Source of the DNA: an uncultured Verrucomicrobiales bacterium
GTDB taxonomy: Bacteria; Verrucomicrobiota; Verrucomicrobiia; Verrucomicrobiales; Akkermansiaceae
Direction of reading: 5' to 3'
Assembly: GCA_937905985.1 (NCBI GenBank)
Contig: CALCWC010000024.1
Location: forward strand, 1-64,000
Length of the DNA: 64,000 bases
Shown: positions 42,806 to 50,012 of the stretch, in pieces
How positions within the stretch are numbered: position 1 is the first letter of the stretch
How the letters are laid out: every line of letters begins with the position of its first letter
Program-made: the position numbers and the translations under genes
Notes under the pieces: generated by a model
Databases searched by the model: none
Told to the model about the DNA's origin: nothing
What the model saw: only the letters and a program-made list of their open reading frames with translations

Positions 42806-44287
42806 ATGCCGCAGGAAAGCTCCAGCCCCGTGTTTGAGACGCCCGCCGCCAAAATCGGCAACCGGCGCCGGCGCGGGTATGAGCTCACGCGCCAGCGCAA
42901 CATGGTGCCCATCTTCACCGGTGCCGCCGTTGCCGCGCTGCTTTTCCATGCGGTGCTCTACGTCTTTTTCCCGGATACCTTCCGCCTGGGCATGGCGCGC
43001 TACCTGGTTCCCCCCGTGCAGGAGGAAAGCGAGATGCGCGTGGTGGTGCGCGACGCCCCGGAAGAGGAAATCCAGGCGGATGTCTCTCACGAGATTGACG
43101 AGCCGCAGGAGATAGACGAGGTGGCCTACGAGCCGGACCAGGTGGATATCCTGGACGCCCAGATCAACGAGCTGGAGATAGCCCCCGGCGAGACGCAGTC
43201 CGCCATCGACATGCCCACCCCGCTGGAGGCCGAGGACGCCAGCGAGGAACCCGCCGCCCCCGCCGCCATGGATATGCAGGCCCTTGCCGTGGAGACCGTC
43301 AGCGTGGAATCCCTCCCGCTCGCGGAACCCGCTCCCGTCAATGCGAGCCTCACCGTGGTCAACGCCGTGTCGGATGCCGATGCCGCCGCCGATGCGCTGG
43401 AGGCCGACCTCCGCCAATCCGCCGCGGACGCCGCCCATCTTCCGGCGGACACCAAGGCCCTCAGCGAGCTGCTGGGGGAGAAGGAGCTTGGCTCCAAATC
43501 CGGCGTGGCGCGCCTGGGCGCGGACCTGCTGTTCGGGTTCGACGAGTGCAAGCTTCGCAACTCCGCGCGCGTCTCCATGCTGCAGCTCGCCGCGCTCATC
43601 CAGAAGAACCCGGAGACCTGCTTCCTGATTGAAGGCCACACCGACAGCATCGGCTCGCCGGAATACAACGCCCTGCTGGGCCTGCAGCGCGCCGCCGCCG
43701 TGCGTGCCTGGCTGGAGGGCAACGCCATCCCCACGGACCGCGTCTTCATCCGCTCCTGCGGCAACAACTCCCCGCTCGCGGAACGCTCCGGCGACCGCTC
43801 CAAGGAGGCCCTCAACCGCCGCGTGGAAATCCATATGCGCAAGCTCGGTGAAACCATTCCCGCCGGCTTCCTTCCCGCATCGTACAAGGTGGATACCGCC
43901 ACCGCCGCCGCCACCCAGATAGCCGCCGGCGTGCAGATTCCCACCCCCGCCGCGCAGGCCGTGCCCCCGCCCGCCAAGAAGAAGGCTCCCACCGCCGCCC
44001 CTGCCGCGCCGGCGGATCTCATCCCCGCACCGCAGATTGCAGACACCCCCTCCAAAGCGGAGAAAGCCACCGCAAAGCCCGCGGCAAAGCCCACCCCGGC
44101 CAAACCTGCGCAAAAGTCGGCTTCCAAGACGCCCGTCAAGAAACCCGCGGCAAAGCCAGCAGTCAAGCAGACCGCTCCCACCAAGAACCCGGCCGCCAAA
44201 CCCGCACAAAAACCGGCTTCCAAGACGCCCGTCAAGAAACCCGTTCAACCCTCCACCAAGAAACCCGCCAATGCAAAACGTCGTTAA
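42806..44287 (+). CDS. OmpA-domain protein with inner-membrane anchor and Lys/Pro/Ala-rich tail
   Basis: 493 aa. A basic N-terminus and one transmembrane segment (about 33-54), an acidic spacer (60-220), a complete OmpA/Pal-like peptidoglycan-binding domain (about 230-345: ADLLFGFDECKLRNSA, FLIEGHTDSIGSPEYNALLGLQRAAAVRAWL, NRRVEIHM), then a tail of about 110 residues of AKPAAKPTPAKPAQK-type repeats like histone H1 tails. The N-terminal half looks like a TonB-type energy transducer, the middle like Pal. It probably ties the inner membrane to the cell wall; the basic tail may bind anionic polymers. Its end overlaps the HAD gene by 17 bases. Confidence 0.8.
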   Translation: MPQESSSPVFETPAAKIGNRRRRGYELTRQRNMVPIFTGAAVAALLFHAVLYVFFPDTFRLGMARYLVPPVQEESEMRVVVRDAPEEEIQADVSHEIDEPQEIDEVAYEPDQVDILDAQINELEIAPGETQSAIDMPTPLEAEDASEEPAAPAAMDMQALAVETVSVESLPLAEPAPVNASLTVVNAVSDADAAADALEADLRQSAADAAHLPADTKALSELLGEKELGSKSGVARLGADLLFGFDECKLRNSARVSMLQLAALIQKNPETCFLIEGHTDSIGSPEYNALLGLQRAAAVRAWLEGNAIPTDRVFIRSCGNNSPLAERSGDRSKEALNRRVEIHMRKLGETIPAGFLPASYKVDTATAAATQIAAGVQIPTPAAQAVPPPAKKKAPTAAPAAPADLIPAPQIADTPSKAEKATAKPAAKPTPAKPAQKSASKTPVKKPAAKPAVKQTAPTKNPAAKPAQKPASKTPVKKPVQPSTKKPANAKRR

Positions 44288-45110
44288 AGAGGGGGATGTG
44301 CCCCCGGGACTCGCCGCACCCTTTGCCGGCACCTGCCGCTGGCTGCTCGCCATGGACTACGATGGCACGCTCCGTGCCGCCGATTTGGACGAGCCCGCCC
44401 CCATCGACCCCGGCTTCTTCGGCCTCATGCAGCGCCTGCGCAACAGGGGCGTGCGCTGGGGCGTGAACACCGGGCGGGATTTGCCCTACTTCCTGGAGGA
44501 CTACATGGAGGTGGCTCCCTTCCTGCCGGACTTCATCTGCACCAGCGAGAAATATGTCTACATGGCGGATGAGGAGGGGCGGCTCCAACCGCTGGAGGAA
44601 CACAACGAGCAGGCCGATGCCGCCACCCGCGAGCTGCGCGACAACGTGACGGCCCCCTACCACACCTTCATGGAGGCCCTCAAGCACCGCTTCACCAACC
44701 TCCATTGGCGATTCTCCGTGCACGACCCTCTCTCCATCGAGGCCGAGGATGCCGACACCATGGACTACCTCGCCGATTTGATTGCCCCCTTCCTGGGTGA
44801 TTGGGAGCATGTCGTCATGCAACGCGCCGGGCGCTACATGCGCCTCTCCGATGTCCGCCACAACAAGGGCACCGCTCTCCGCTGTGTGGCTGAGCGCTGG
44901 AATGTTCCGGATGAGTGCGTGGCCATGGTGGGCGACGGCCACAACGACCTGGACATGTTCCGTGCGTTCCCCGGCGGCTTCTGCGCCGCCCCCGGAGAAG
45001 CCCACCCGGAGGTGCTGGAGTTCCTGGAGGCGCACGGCGGCTATATCACCCCGCGCAACGGCGTGATGCAGGCCCTCCAGCACTGGAGAAAGAACATCAT
45101 TCACGCCTGA
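44271..45110 (+). CDS. HAD-superfamily phosphatase (Cof/sucrose-phosphatase-like)
   Basis: 279 aa from MQNVVKEGDVPPG. Motif I is LAMDYDGTLRAAD (Asp29 nucleophile, Asp31), a C2-type cap lies in the middle, and motifs III/IV are HNKGTALRCVAERW and VGDGHNDLDMFRAF. Members dephosphorylate small metabolites such as sugar phosphates. The long open frame upstream encodes the Pro-rich shadow of the OmpA tail, so the inner Met is the start. It overlaps the OmpA-domain gene by 17 bases. Confidence 0.85.
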   Translation: MQNVVKEGDVPPGLAAPFAGTCRWLLAMDYDGTLRAADLDEPAPIDPGFFGLMQRLRNRGVRWGVNTGRDLPYFLEDYMEVAPFLPDFICTSEKYVYMADEEGRLQPLEEHNEQADAATRELRDNVTAPYHTFMEALKHRFTNLHWRFSVHDPLSIEAEDADTMDYLADLIAPFLGDWEHVVMQRAGRYMRLSDVRHNKGTALRCVAERWNVPDECVAMVGDGHNDLDMFRAFPGGFCAAPGEAHPEVLEFLEAHGGYITPRNGVMQALQHWRKNIIHA

Positions 45111-45145
45111 CCTCGATTTTTTTCCGTTCATTTTGCCGTTTCCGC

Positions 45146-45174
45146 TTGACTTTTTCGCGGATTCGGATTAAATA
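45146..45174 (+). promoter_or_regulatory. Promoter of the bS22-like gene
   Basis: TTGACT, 17-base spacer, TAAATA. The leader is about 78 bases. Confidence 0.5.
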
Positions 45175-45258
45175 TCTGCCCGTTATCCGCATCCTCTCCT
45201 TGGATGCAGCCGGCAATTCTCCCGGTAGCGAGAATCACAACGAAATCATCAAGTAACC

Positions 45259-45363
45259 ATGGGTTCGCTTAAGAAGAGACGTAAGGCCAAGATCAACAAG
45301 CACAAGCGCAGCAAGCGCATGCGCCAGAACCGTCACAAGAAGCGTTTGCGCTACAAGTCCTAA
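45259..45363 (+). CDS. AURKAIP1/COX24-domain small ribosomal protein (bS22-like)
   Basis: 34 aa: MGSLKKRRKAKINKHKRSKR, then MRQNRHKKRLRYKS. More than half of the residues are Lys or Arg. The KKRR-K-KI-KHK-K...R-RHKK pattern matches the AURKAIP1/COX24 family, whose bacterial members include the mycobacterial ribosomal protein bS22 and which are common in Bacteroidetes/Verrucomicrobia. It would sit on the small subunit. It has its own promoter and a good terminator. It is easily missed because of its size. Confidence 0.88.
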   Translation: MGSLKKRRKAKINKHKRSKRMRQNRHKKRLRYKS

Positions 45364-45410
45364 GGCGCCGCGTCTTGGGCCGCGTCCGCAAGCCGGCCGT
45401 TTGTTTTTTC

Positions 45411-45446
45411 ACGGTGTCTCCCCTTTTCCGGGGAGGCACCGTTTTG
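45411..45446 (+). terminator. Terminator of the bS22-like gene
   Basis: Stem ACGGTG-t-CTCCCC/GGGGAG-g-CACCGT followed by TTTTG. Confidence 0.85.
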
Positions 45447-45514
45447 CTTTCCGCACGTCTCCTCCAAGCCCGTTTTTCACTTCGTATTCGTTTCTTCATG
45501 CCGCAGTTGCAGGG

Positions 45515-45544
45515 TTGACACAAACACACTGCCCGTGGTACTAT
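45515..45544 (+). promoter_or_regulatory. trpB promoter
   Basis: TTGACA, 18-base spacer, TACTAT; leader about 40 bases to the ATG at 45591. Confidence 0.6.
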
Positions 45545-45590
45545 GCCGCGCGTACCCGCGCGACGGCGCGCGACCCACCCATTCACAACC

Positions 45591-46826
45591 ATGGACACAG
45601 AAGAGACAAAGGAAATCGATTTTCGCTGCTATCTGCGGCACTACCCGGATGCACAGGGCTTTTTCGGTCGTTTCGGCGGGGCGTACCTTCCTCCGGAGCT
45701 GGAGCCCGCCTTCAAGGAAATCACGCAGGCCTACCACAGCATCTGCCATTCCGCCCAGTTCATCAATGAGCTGCGCCGCATCCGCCGCGAGTTCCAGGGG
45801 CGTCCCACCCCGGTGTACCATTGCGAGCGCCTTTCCCGCCTCAACGGCGGCGCCCAGATCTACCTCAAGCGCGAGGATCTCAACCACACGGGCGCGCACA
45901 AGCTCAACCACTGCATGGGTGAGGGCCTGCTGGCCAAGTACATGGGCAAGAAGAAGATGATTGCCGAAACCGGCGCCGGTCAGCACGGCGTGGCGCTTGC
46001 CACCGCCGCCGCCTATTTCGGCCTGGAGTGCGAGATTCACATGGGCGAGGTTGATATCGCCAAGCAGGCTCCCAACGTCACCCGCATGCGCATGCTCGGC
46101 GCCAAGGTTGTCTGCGTCACCAAGGGGCAGAGAACCCTTAAGGAGGCCGTCGATTCCGCGTTCGAGGCCTACCTCCGCGACTACAAGACCGCCATCTACT
46201 GCATCGGCTCCGTGCTGGGGCCGCACCCGTTTCCGCTGATGGTGCGAGATTTCCAGAAGGTGGTGGGCGACGAGGCTCGCGAGCAGTTTGTGGAGATGAC
46301 AGGCATCCTGCCGGATGTGGTGTGCGCCGCCGTGGGCGGCGGCTCCAACGCCATGGGCATGTTCCCCGCCTTCCTGAACGACCCCGTGGAGCTGGTGGGC
46401 GTGGAGCCCCTGGGCCGCGGTCCCGCCGTGGGCGACCACGCCGCCACCATGGCCTACGGAACGGAGGGCATCATGCACGGCTTCAACAGTTTCATGCTTA
46501 AGGACAAGGACGGCGAGCCCGCTCCCGCGTACTCCGTGGCCAGCGGCCTGGACTACCCCGGCGTGGGCCCGGAACACGCCTTCCTCCGTGATGTGGGTCG
46601 CGTGGCCTACGCCACCGTGAGCGACGACGAGGCCGTGGACGCCTTCTTCAAGCTCACGCGCTGCGAGGGTATCATCCCCGCGCTGGAAAGCGCCCACGCC
46701 GTGGCATACGCCATGCGCCGCGCCAAGGAAATGGGCACCGGCGCCATCCTGGCCAACTGCTCCGGCCGCGGTGACAAGGACGTGGATTACGTGGCGGAAC
46801 ACTACGGCTTTGGCGATAACCGCTGA
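45591..46826 (+). CDS. trpB: Tryptophan synthase beta chain
   Basis: 411 aa from MDTEETKEIDFRCYLRHY. It joins indole and serine to make tryptophan with PLP. REDLNHTGAHKLNHCMGEGLLAK carries the PLP lysine Lys104; the usual HKINN reads HKLNH. Glu126 is in AETGAGQHGVA, the phosphate loop is GGGSNAMG, and the end has NCSGRGDKD. The stretch RPTPVYHCERLSRLNGG is typical. The gene stands alone: no trpA or other trp gene is adjacent, so the alpha subunit must be elsewhere. An in-frame Met 16 codons upstream lies within the promoter. Confidence 0.94.
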   Translation: MDTEETKEIDFRCYLRHYPDAQGFFGRFGGAYLPPELEPAFKEITQAYHSICHSAQFINELRRIRREFQGRPTPVYHCERLSRLNGGAQIYLKREDLNHTGAHKLNHCMGEGLLAKYMGKKKMIAETGAGQHGVALATAAAYFGLECEIHMGEVDIAKQAPNVTRMRMLGAKVVCVTKGQRTLKEAVDSAFEAYLRDYKTAIYCIGSVLGPHPFPLMVRDFQKVVGDEAREQFVEMTGILPDVVCAAVGGGSNAMGMFPAFLNDPVELVGVEPLGRGPAVGDHAATMAYGTEGIMHGFNSFMLKDKDGEPAPAYSVASGLDYPGVGPEHAFLRDVGRVAYATVSDDEAVDAFFKLTRCEGIIPALESAHAVAYAMRRAKEMGTGAILANCSGRGDKDVDYVAEHYGFGDNR

Positions 46827-46865
46827 CATGAGCGCCCATGCATTGTGTCAGCGTGGAAATGCGGG

Positions 46866-46894
46866 TTGAGCTTTAGCTCTCCCTGTGATAACAT
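46866..46894 (+). promoter_or_regulatory. Promoter of the YlbF-family gene (leaderless type)
   Basis: TTGAGC, 17-base spacer, TAACAT; 8 bases to the ATG at 46903. Confidence 0.55.
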
Positions 46895-46902
46895 GCACGC
46901 AT

Positions 46903-47433
46903 ATGGCAAACACCTCCCTCACTCCGGAACTCAGCGCGCTGGCCATCAACCTGGCCTCCGCTTTCGCAAAGTCTCAGAAAATCGTCTCCGCCAAGGCCCG
47001 CATCGGCCTCTTCTACCAGAACCCGGAGGCCACCGACCTCTTCCGCAAGGTTAGCGAGTTCGGCGAGAGCCTCCGCGAGAAGAGCATGTCCGGCATGGAA
47101 CCCTCCCCGGAGGAAATAGCCAAGTTCGACGAGATGCGCCAGAACGTGGTGGACAATCCCCTCTGCAAGGGCTTCTTGGAGGCTCGCCAGGAGATTGACG
47201 AGCTGCTCGCCACCGTCAACCAGTACCTCTGCATGTCCGTGGAGAACGGCTGTGCTCCCACCGATGAGGAGGTGGCGGCTTCCATGCAGCACATGATGCA
47301 GGCCTCCACCGAGGGCCACCACTGCTGCTGCGGCGGCGATTGTGGCGGTGACTGCGATGGCTGCGACAAGGAATGCGATTGCGACAAGGACGGCGATGGC
47401 GAACACCATTGCTGCCACTGCAAAGACCATTGA
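46903..47433 (+). CDS. YlbF-family protein with Cys/His-rich tail
   Basis: 176 aa. Residues 1-130 are the helical YlbF/YmcA domain (LAINLASAFAKSQKIVSAKARIGLFYQNPEATDLFRKVSEFGESL, PSPEEIAKFDEMRQNVVDNPLCKGFLEARQEIDELLATVNQYL). In Bacillus these proteins form a complex with RNase Y and control mRNA processing and development. The last 40 residues are packed with Cys, His and Asp (HHCCCGGDCGGDCDGCDKEC, then HHCCHCKDH), suggesting metal or Fe-S binding. The fusion is unusual. A terminator follows after about 60 bases. Confidence 0.82.
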   Translation: MANTSLTPELSALAINLASAFAKSQKIVSAKARIGLFYQNPEATDLFRKVSEFGESLREKSMSGMEPSPEEIAKFDEMRQNVVDNPLCKGFLEARQEIDELLATVNQYLCMSVENGCAPTDEEVAASMQHMMQASTEGHHCCCGGDCGGDCDGCDKECDCDKDGDGEHHCCHCKDH

Positions 47434-47492
47434 ATTTTCAATTGACGATTTACAATTTGGAAAGTTAGGCGCGCCTTGCGCGCGGAAAATTG

Positions 47493-47526
47493 AAAGCCCG
47501 CACGGCATCCTTGCCGTGCGGGCTTT
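47493..47526. terminator. Bidirectional terminator between convergent genes
   Basis: 15-bp perfect stem AAAGCCCGCACGGCA/TGCCGTGCGGGCTTT with a 4-base loop. It separates the YlbF gene from the 3D-domain gene. Nearby 47561-47590 holds short direct repeats of TGTACATTG. Confidence 0.85.
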
Positions 47527-47595
47527 GAAGTTCGCGGCGAACGCCGCCTAAAATTCAGATTTGTACATTGTACATTGTCCTTTGTACATCCAGCC

Positions 47596-48213
47596 TCACT
47601 TGGTGCGCGCCTTGGCGCTGTTCTGCTGCTGGAGGGAGGCGTACATGTTGTTGCAGTGGCGGTAGCGCTGGCGCTGGGCCAGGGTCTCGATGCTCTTGCG
47701 GGAGGATCCCCACTCGATGACCTCGATTTCCACAATGCGCGTGCCCCACTGGCGCATCAGCGCGCGGGAAGGCTGGTAGATGTCAATGGTGCCCGTCCCC
47801 ACCAGGGCGCTGCCGTAGTCGTCCACCACATAGGTGTAGGGCTCGCCCTTGATTTTGAACTTGGTGCCGAGGGGATAGACGGACCAGTCGGCTGCGGCAC
47901 TGCGGATTTGCTCGTTGTACTGCAGCACGGTGCCGGCGGCGCTCTTCACGCCGTAGCGCACGTGGTCGCTCTCGGAATGGGTGTAGGCGGTGGTGCGCAC
48001 CATGCGACGCACCTGCTTGGGATGATAGAAGGGCAAACCGTGCTTGTCTTTCCCCAGGTTGGGCAGGGAACGGTCCGGCAGGGTGGCACGGGTGGGAGGG
48101 GCGGGGGCGACGAATCCGGCGCTCACCGCGGCTGTCTGGGCGGCGGCACCCGTGCCCGGCAGGGCAAGGAGGGCGGCGGCGGCCATCAGCGCGTTCTTGA
48201 TGCTTGATGTCAT
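47596..48213 (-). CDS. Exported 3D-domain (RlpA/MltA-like double-psi barrel) protein
   Basis: 205 aa from MTSSIKNALMAAAALLALPGTGAAAQ, a signal peptide. The C-terminal half (TTAYTHSESDHVRYGVKSAAGTVLQYNEQIRSAAADWSVYPLGTKFKI...YVVDDYGSALVGTGTIDIYQPS) is a 3D domain with the conserved Asp residues, as in MltA and resuscitation-type murein enzymes. It probably acts on peptidoglycan in the periplasm. The longer frame starting at 48252 would lie in the leader and lacks a signal peptide. Confidence 0.85.
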   Translation of the reverse strand: MTSSIKNALMAAAALLALPGTGAAAQTAAVSAGFVAPAPPTRATLPDRSLPNLGKDKHGLPFYHPKQVRRMVRTTAYTHSESDHVRYGVKSAAGTVLQYNEQIRSAAADWSVYPLGTKFKIKGEPYTYVVDDYGSALVGTGTIDIYQPSRALMRQWGTRIVEIEVIEWGSSRKSIETLAQRQRYRHCNNMYASLQQQNSAKARTK

Positions 48214-48265
48214 GATGTTTTTCTTTGGCTTTAGGGGCCGCATGGAAAACATGCGTACGGGGGGA

Positions 48266-48293
48266 ATTATACCACTATGCCGACGGATGGCAA
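48266..48293 (-). promoter_or_regulatory. Promoter of the 3D-domain gene
   Basis: Minus strand TTGCCA, 16-base spacer, extended consensus TGGTATAAT. The leader is about 48 bases. Confidence 0.7.
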
Positions 48294-48332
48294 GCCTTTT
48301 TTAGAAGTTAACAAATTTTAACAATTTTCCCA

Positions 48333-49154
48333 TCAAGGTTTGGCGGGGGTGGGTGCCACCCCGGCGTTGGCGTGCAGGGCCACAATGGTGGTGATGGTGG
48401 TGCGGGGGCGGAACCAGCCCAGGCGGTTGCTCAGGGTGAGCCCGGGGAAGGGCTGGCCACCGCTGTAGCGCAGGTCCGGCACGGGGGTGCAATCTGCCGT
48501 GAACAGGCCCTTTTGGTGTTGCGGCCACGTGCCTACCACGTCGTCGGAGTCCGTGAGGTACAGCCGCGTCACCGTTCCGCTCGTTTCGTCGAATTCCAGC
48601 CCCCAGAGGGACAGCATGTGCCCGCCGGAGAGCAGCTCGTGCCCGTTTTCGTCGTACTGCCGCAGCCCCAGAGCCACGCAGTAGCCCTTGGAGAGCAAAT
48701 CACGCAGGGTGGTGGAAATGTTGCTGGAGCCGTCGAACGCCGGGGCCTTGTACATGAGCAGGTCGCCCTCCCGCAGCGGGGCAGGGGCGTAGTGGCCCCA
48801 ATCCTTGGCGGCTTCCGTGAGCTTCATCTGCGCCGGCGGCTGCGTGCCGTCCATCCACCAGCGCAGGCAGTAGAACGTGGAACCTAGGCTGTCTTGAAAC
48901 GCGGTGCGGAACGCCTGCCACACCGCTTCCAGCCCCTTGGGGGCAGTGGATGCCGCCGTTTCCTGCGGATGGCGGTCCTGCCACCAGGCCACCATGTTGG
49001 CTGCCGTGCTTGCCCAGCACAGGTCGCCATCCTTCTCCAGGCTCTTGTCCGCATCGTACCACCCGCTTTCCTCGCTCACCCCGGGGGTCCAGTACGGCGT
49101 GGCAATGGCAATCTGGCTTGCCAGAATCAGAGAAAATATGCAGCGCATGAACAT
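48333..49154 (-). CDS. Secreted IdeS/Mac-like cysteine peptidase (C66 type)
   Basis: 273 aa, signal peptide MFMRCIFSLILASQIAIA. GDLCWASTAANMVAWWQDRHP holds the likely nucleophile Cys46 and looks like the IdeS segment around its catalytic Cys followed by NMLHWW. The histidine is His179 in LLSGGHMLSLWGLEF, with Asp202-Asp205 (YLTDSDD) as third residue. IdeS cleaves immunoglobulin G in the hinge; homologues in commensals are mostly uncharacterised, so the substrate is unknown. The promoter 6 bases upstream supports the first Met rather than the third residue. Confidence 0.75.
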   Translation of the reverse strand: MFMRCIFSLILASQIAIATPYWTPGVSEESGWYDADKSLEKDGDLCWASTAANMVAWWQDRHPQETAASTAPKGLEAVWQAFRTAFQDSLGSTFYCLRWWMDGTQPPAQMKLTEAAKDWGHYAPAPLREGDLLMYKAPAFDGSSNISTTLRDLLSKGYCVALGLRQYDENGHELLSGGHMLSLWGLEFDETSGTVTRLYLTDSDDVVGTWPQHQKGLFTADCTPVPDLRYSGGQPFPGLTLSNRLGWFRPRTTITTIVALHANAGVAPTPAKP

Positions 49155-49160
49155 GCTTCC

Positions 49161-49189
49161 ATTCTAGGCGCTTCCCCCCGCCGGGTCAA
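49161..49189 (-). promoter_or_regulatory. Promoter of the IdeS-like gene (leaderless type)
   Basis: Minus strand TTGACC, 17-base spacer, TAGAAT; 6 bases to the ATG at 49154. Confidence 0.7.
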
Positions 49190-49338
49190 GGAGAATGCCG
49201 GGCCCTGCGCGCACCGTTCCACCCTCTTTTTTCTCCTTCTCAGACCCAGTTTCCGATTTTTTTGAAAAAAAGTCTTGCCATCCGGAAGAAAACGGGTATA
49301 ATGAGCCCGCTTCCCCGTCAGGGGGGCAGGACAGCATC

Positions 49339-49410
49339 GCGGATGTAGCTCAGTGGTAGAGCGCAACCTTGCCAAGGTTGATGTCGTGGGTTCGAGTCCC
49401 ATCATCCGCT
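49339..49410 (+). tRNA. tRNA-Gly(GCC)
   Basis: 72 nt. Acceptor GCGGATG/CATCCGC, anticodon loop TTGCCAA within CAACC/GGTTG gives GCC at 49371-49373, T arm GTGGGTTCGAGTCCCAT, discriminator T. CCA is not encoded. Confidence 0.95.
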
Positions 49411-49411
49411 T

Positions 49412-49456
49412 ACGTAAAAGGGGAGAAGCCCGTAGGGTTTCTCCCCTTTTTACGTA
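49412..49456 (+). terminator. tRNA-Gly terminator
   Basis: Stem ACGTAAAAGGGGAGAA with TTCTCCCCTTTTTACGT (one bulged T), containing the T-run. Confidence 0.85.
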
Positions 49457-49486
49457 CCTGATGAGACCCGAACCCGGAGAATCACG
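49457..49486 (-). repeat. Inverted partial copy of the tRNA-Gly 3' half
   Basis: Minus strand CCGGGTTCGGGTCTCATCA (49477 to 49459) resembles the tRNA-Gly T arm GTGGGTTCGAGTCCCATCA. Same arrangement as after tRNA-Pro. Confidence 0.65.
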
Positions 49487-49495
49487 GCACCGCCG

Positions 49496-49812
49496 CTGAT
49501 GTTGATTCGGAGCCGCCCCACGGCTCCTCACCCCTACGGGGCAAACGCGCTTCGCGGTTTGTCCAATCGCCCTTACAGCCGTCGGGCGCTTTGTGGGCGT
49601 GGCTTGCCGGTGGCAAGCCACGCCCCCTCGCCGCCAAGGCCAGCCTTGGCGGGCATCCGCGCAAAGCGCGGACGAGGGGGGCGGCCCCAGAGGGGGAAAG
49701 CGCCCGACGGCCCCGTTCAGGGCGCGCCGCTTGCGGCGCGGTAAGGGCGATTGGCCAGCCACGTAAGTGGCTGCCCGCAGGGCGAGCCGCCGTGAGGCGG
49801 CGGCGAGGCAAG
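49496..49812. other. Hairpin-dense non-coding segment (MITE-like)
   Basis: About 317 bases, very GC-rich, made of nested inverted repeats: outer arms CCAATCGCCCTTAC/GTAAGGGCGATTGG (49563-49576 with 49741-49754), next GCCGTCGGGCGCTTT/AAAGCGCCCGACGGC (49578-49592 with 49697-49711), and short perfect hairpins such as GTGGCTTGCC/GGCAAGCCAC, GCCAAGG/CCTTGGC and TCCGCGC/GCGCGGA. It is flanked by the 98-bp direct repeats. No convincing coding region. Confidence 0.65.
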
Positions 49813-49908
49813 CCCATCATCCGCTTAGTAAAAAGGGAGAGGCCCGCAGGGTTTCTCCCCTTTTACGTACATGATGAGGCTCGAACTCGGAGAATCACGG
49901 CACCGCCG
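49813..49908. repeat. tRNA-end/terminator unit, copy 2
   Basis: 96 bases matching 49398-49495 with scattered differences: the tRNA-Gly 3' end CCCATCATCCGCTTA, the terminator hairpin with T-run, and the inverted T-arm-like stretch. No full tRNA precedes it. Confidence 0.85.
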
Positions 49909-49960
49909 TATGTTACTATCCACCAGGGCGAGATGAGGGTCCACGGATGCAAATTTGTTG

Positions 49961-49989
49961 TTGCCAAGCGCTGCCGTACGGGGTATAAC
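49961..49989 (+). promoter_or_regulatory. Promoter of the ankyrin gene
   Basis: TTGCCA, 17-base spacer, TATAAC; 23 bases to the ATG at 50013. Confidence 0.6.
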
Positions 49990-50012
49990 CATGCCAACTA
50001 CCACCCATACCC

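Larger units (their letters stand above)
49398..49495. repeat. tRNA-end/terminator unit, copy 1
   Basis: 98 bases covering the last 13 bases of tRNA-Gly, its terminator, and an inverted tRNA 3'-half-like stretch. Repeated at 49813-49908. Confidence 0.85.

Noticed and set aside
49496..49812. Coding regions on both strands of the hairpin-dense segment
   Set aside because: The open frames there are fully explained by nested inverted repeats and show no protein-like composition.
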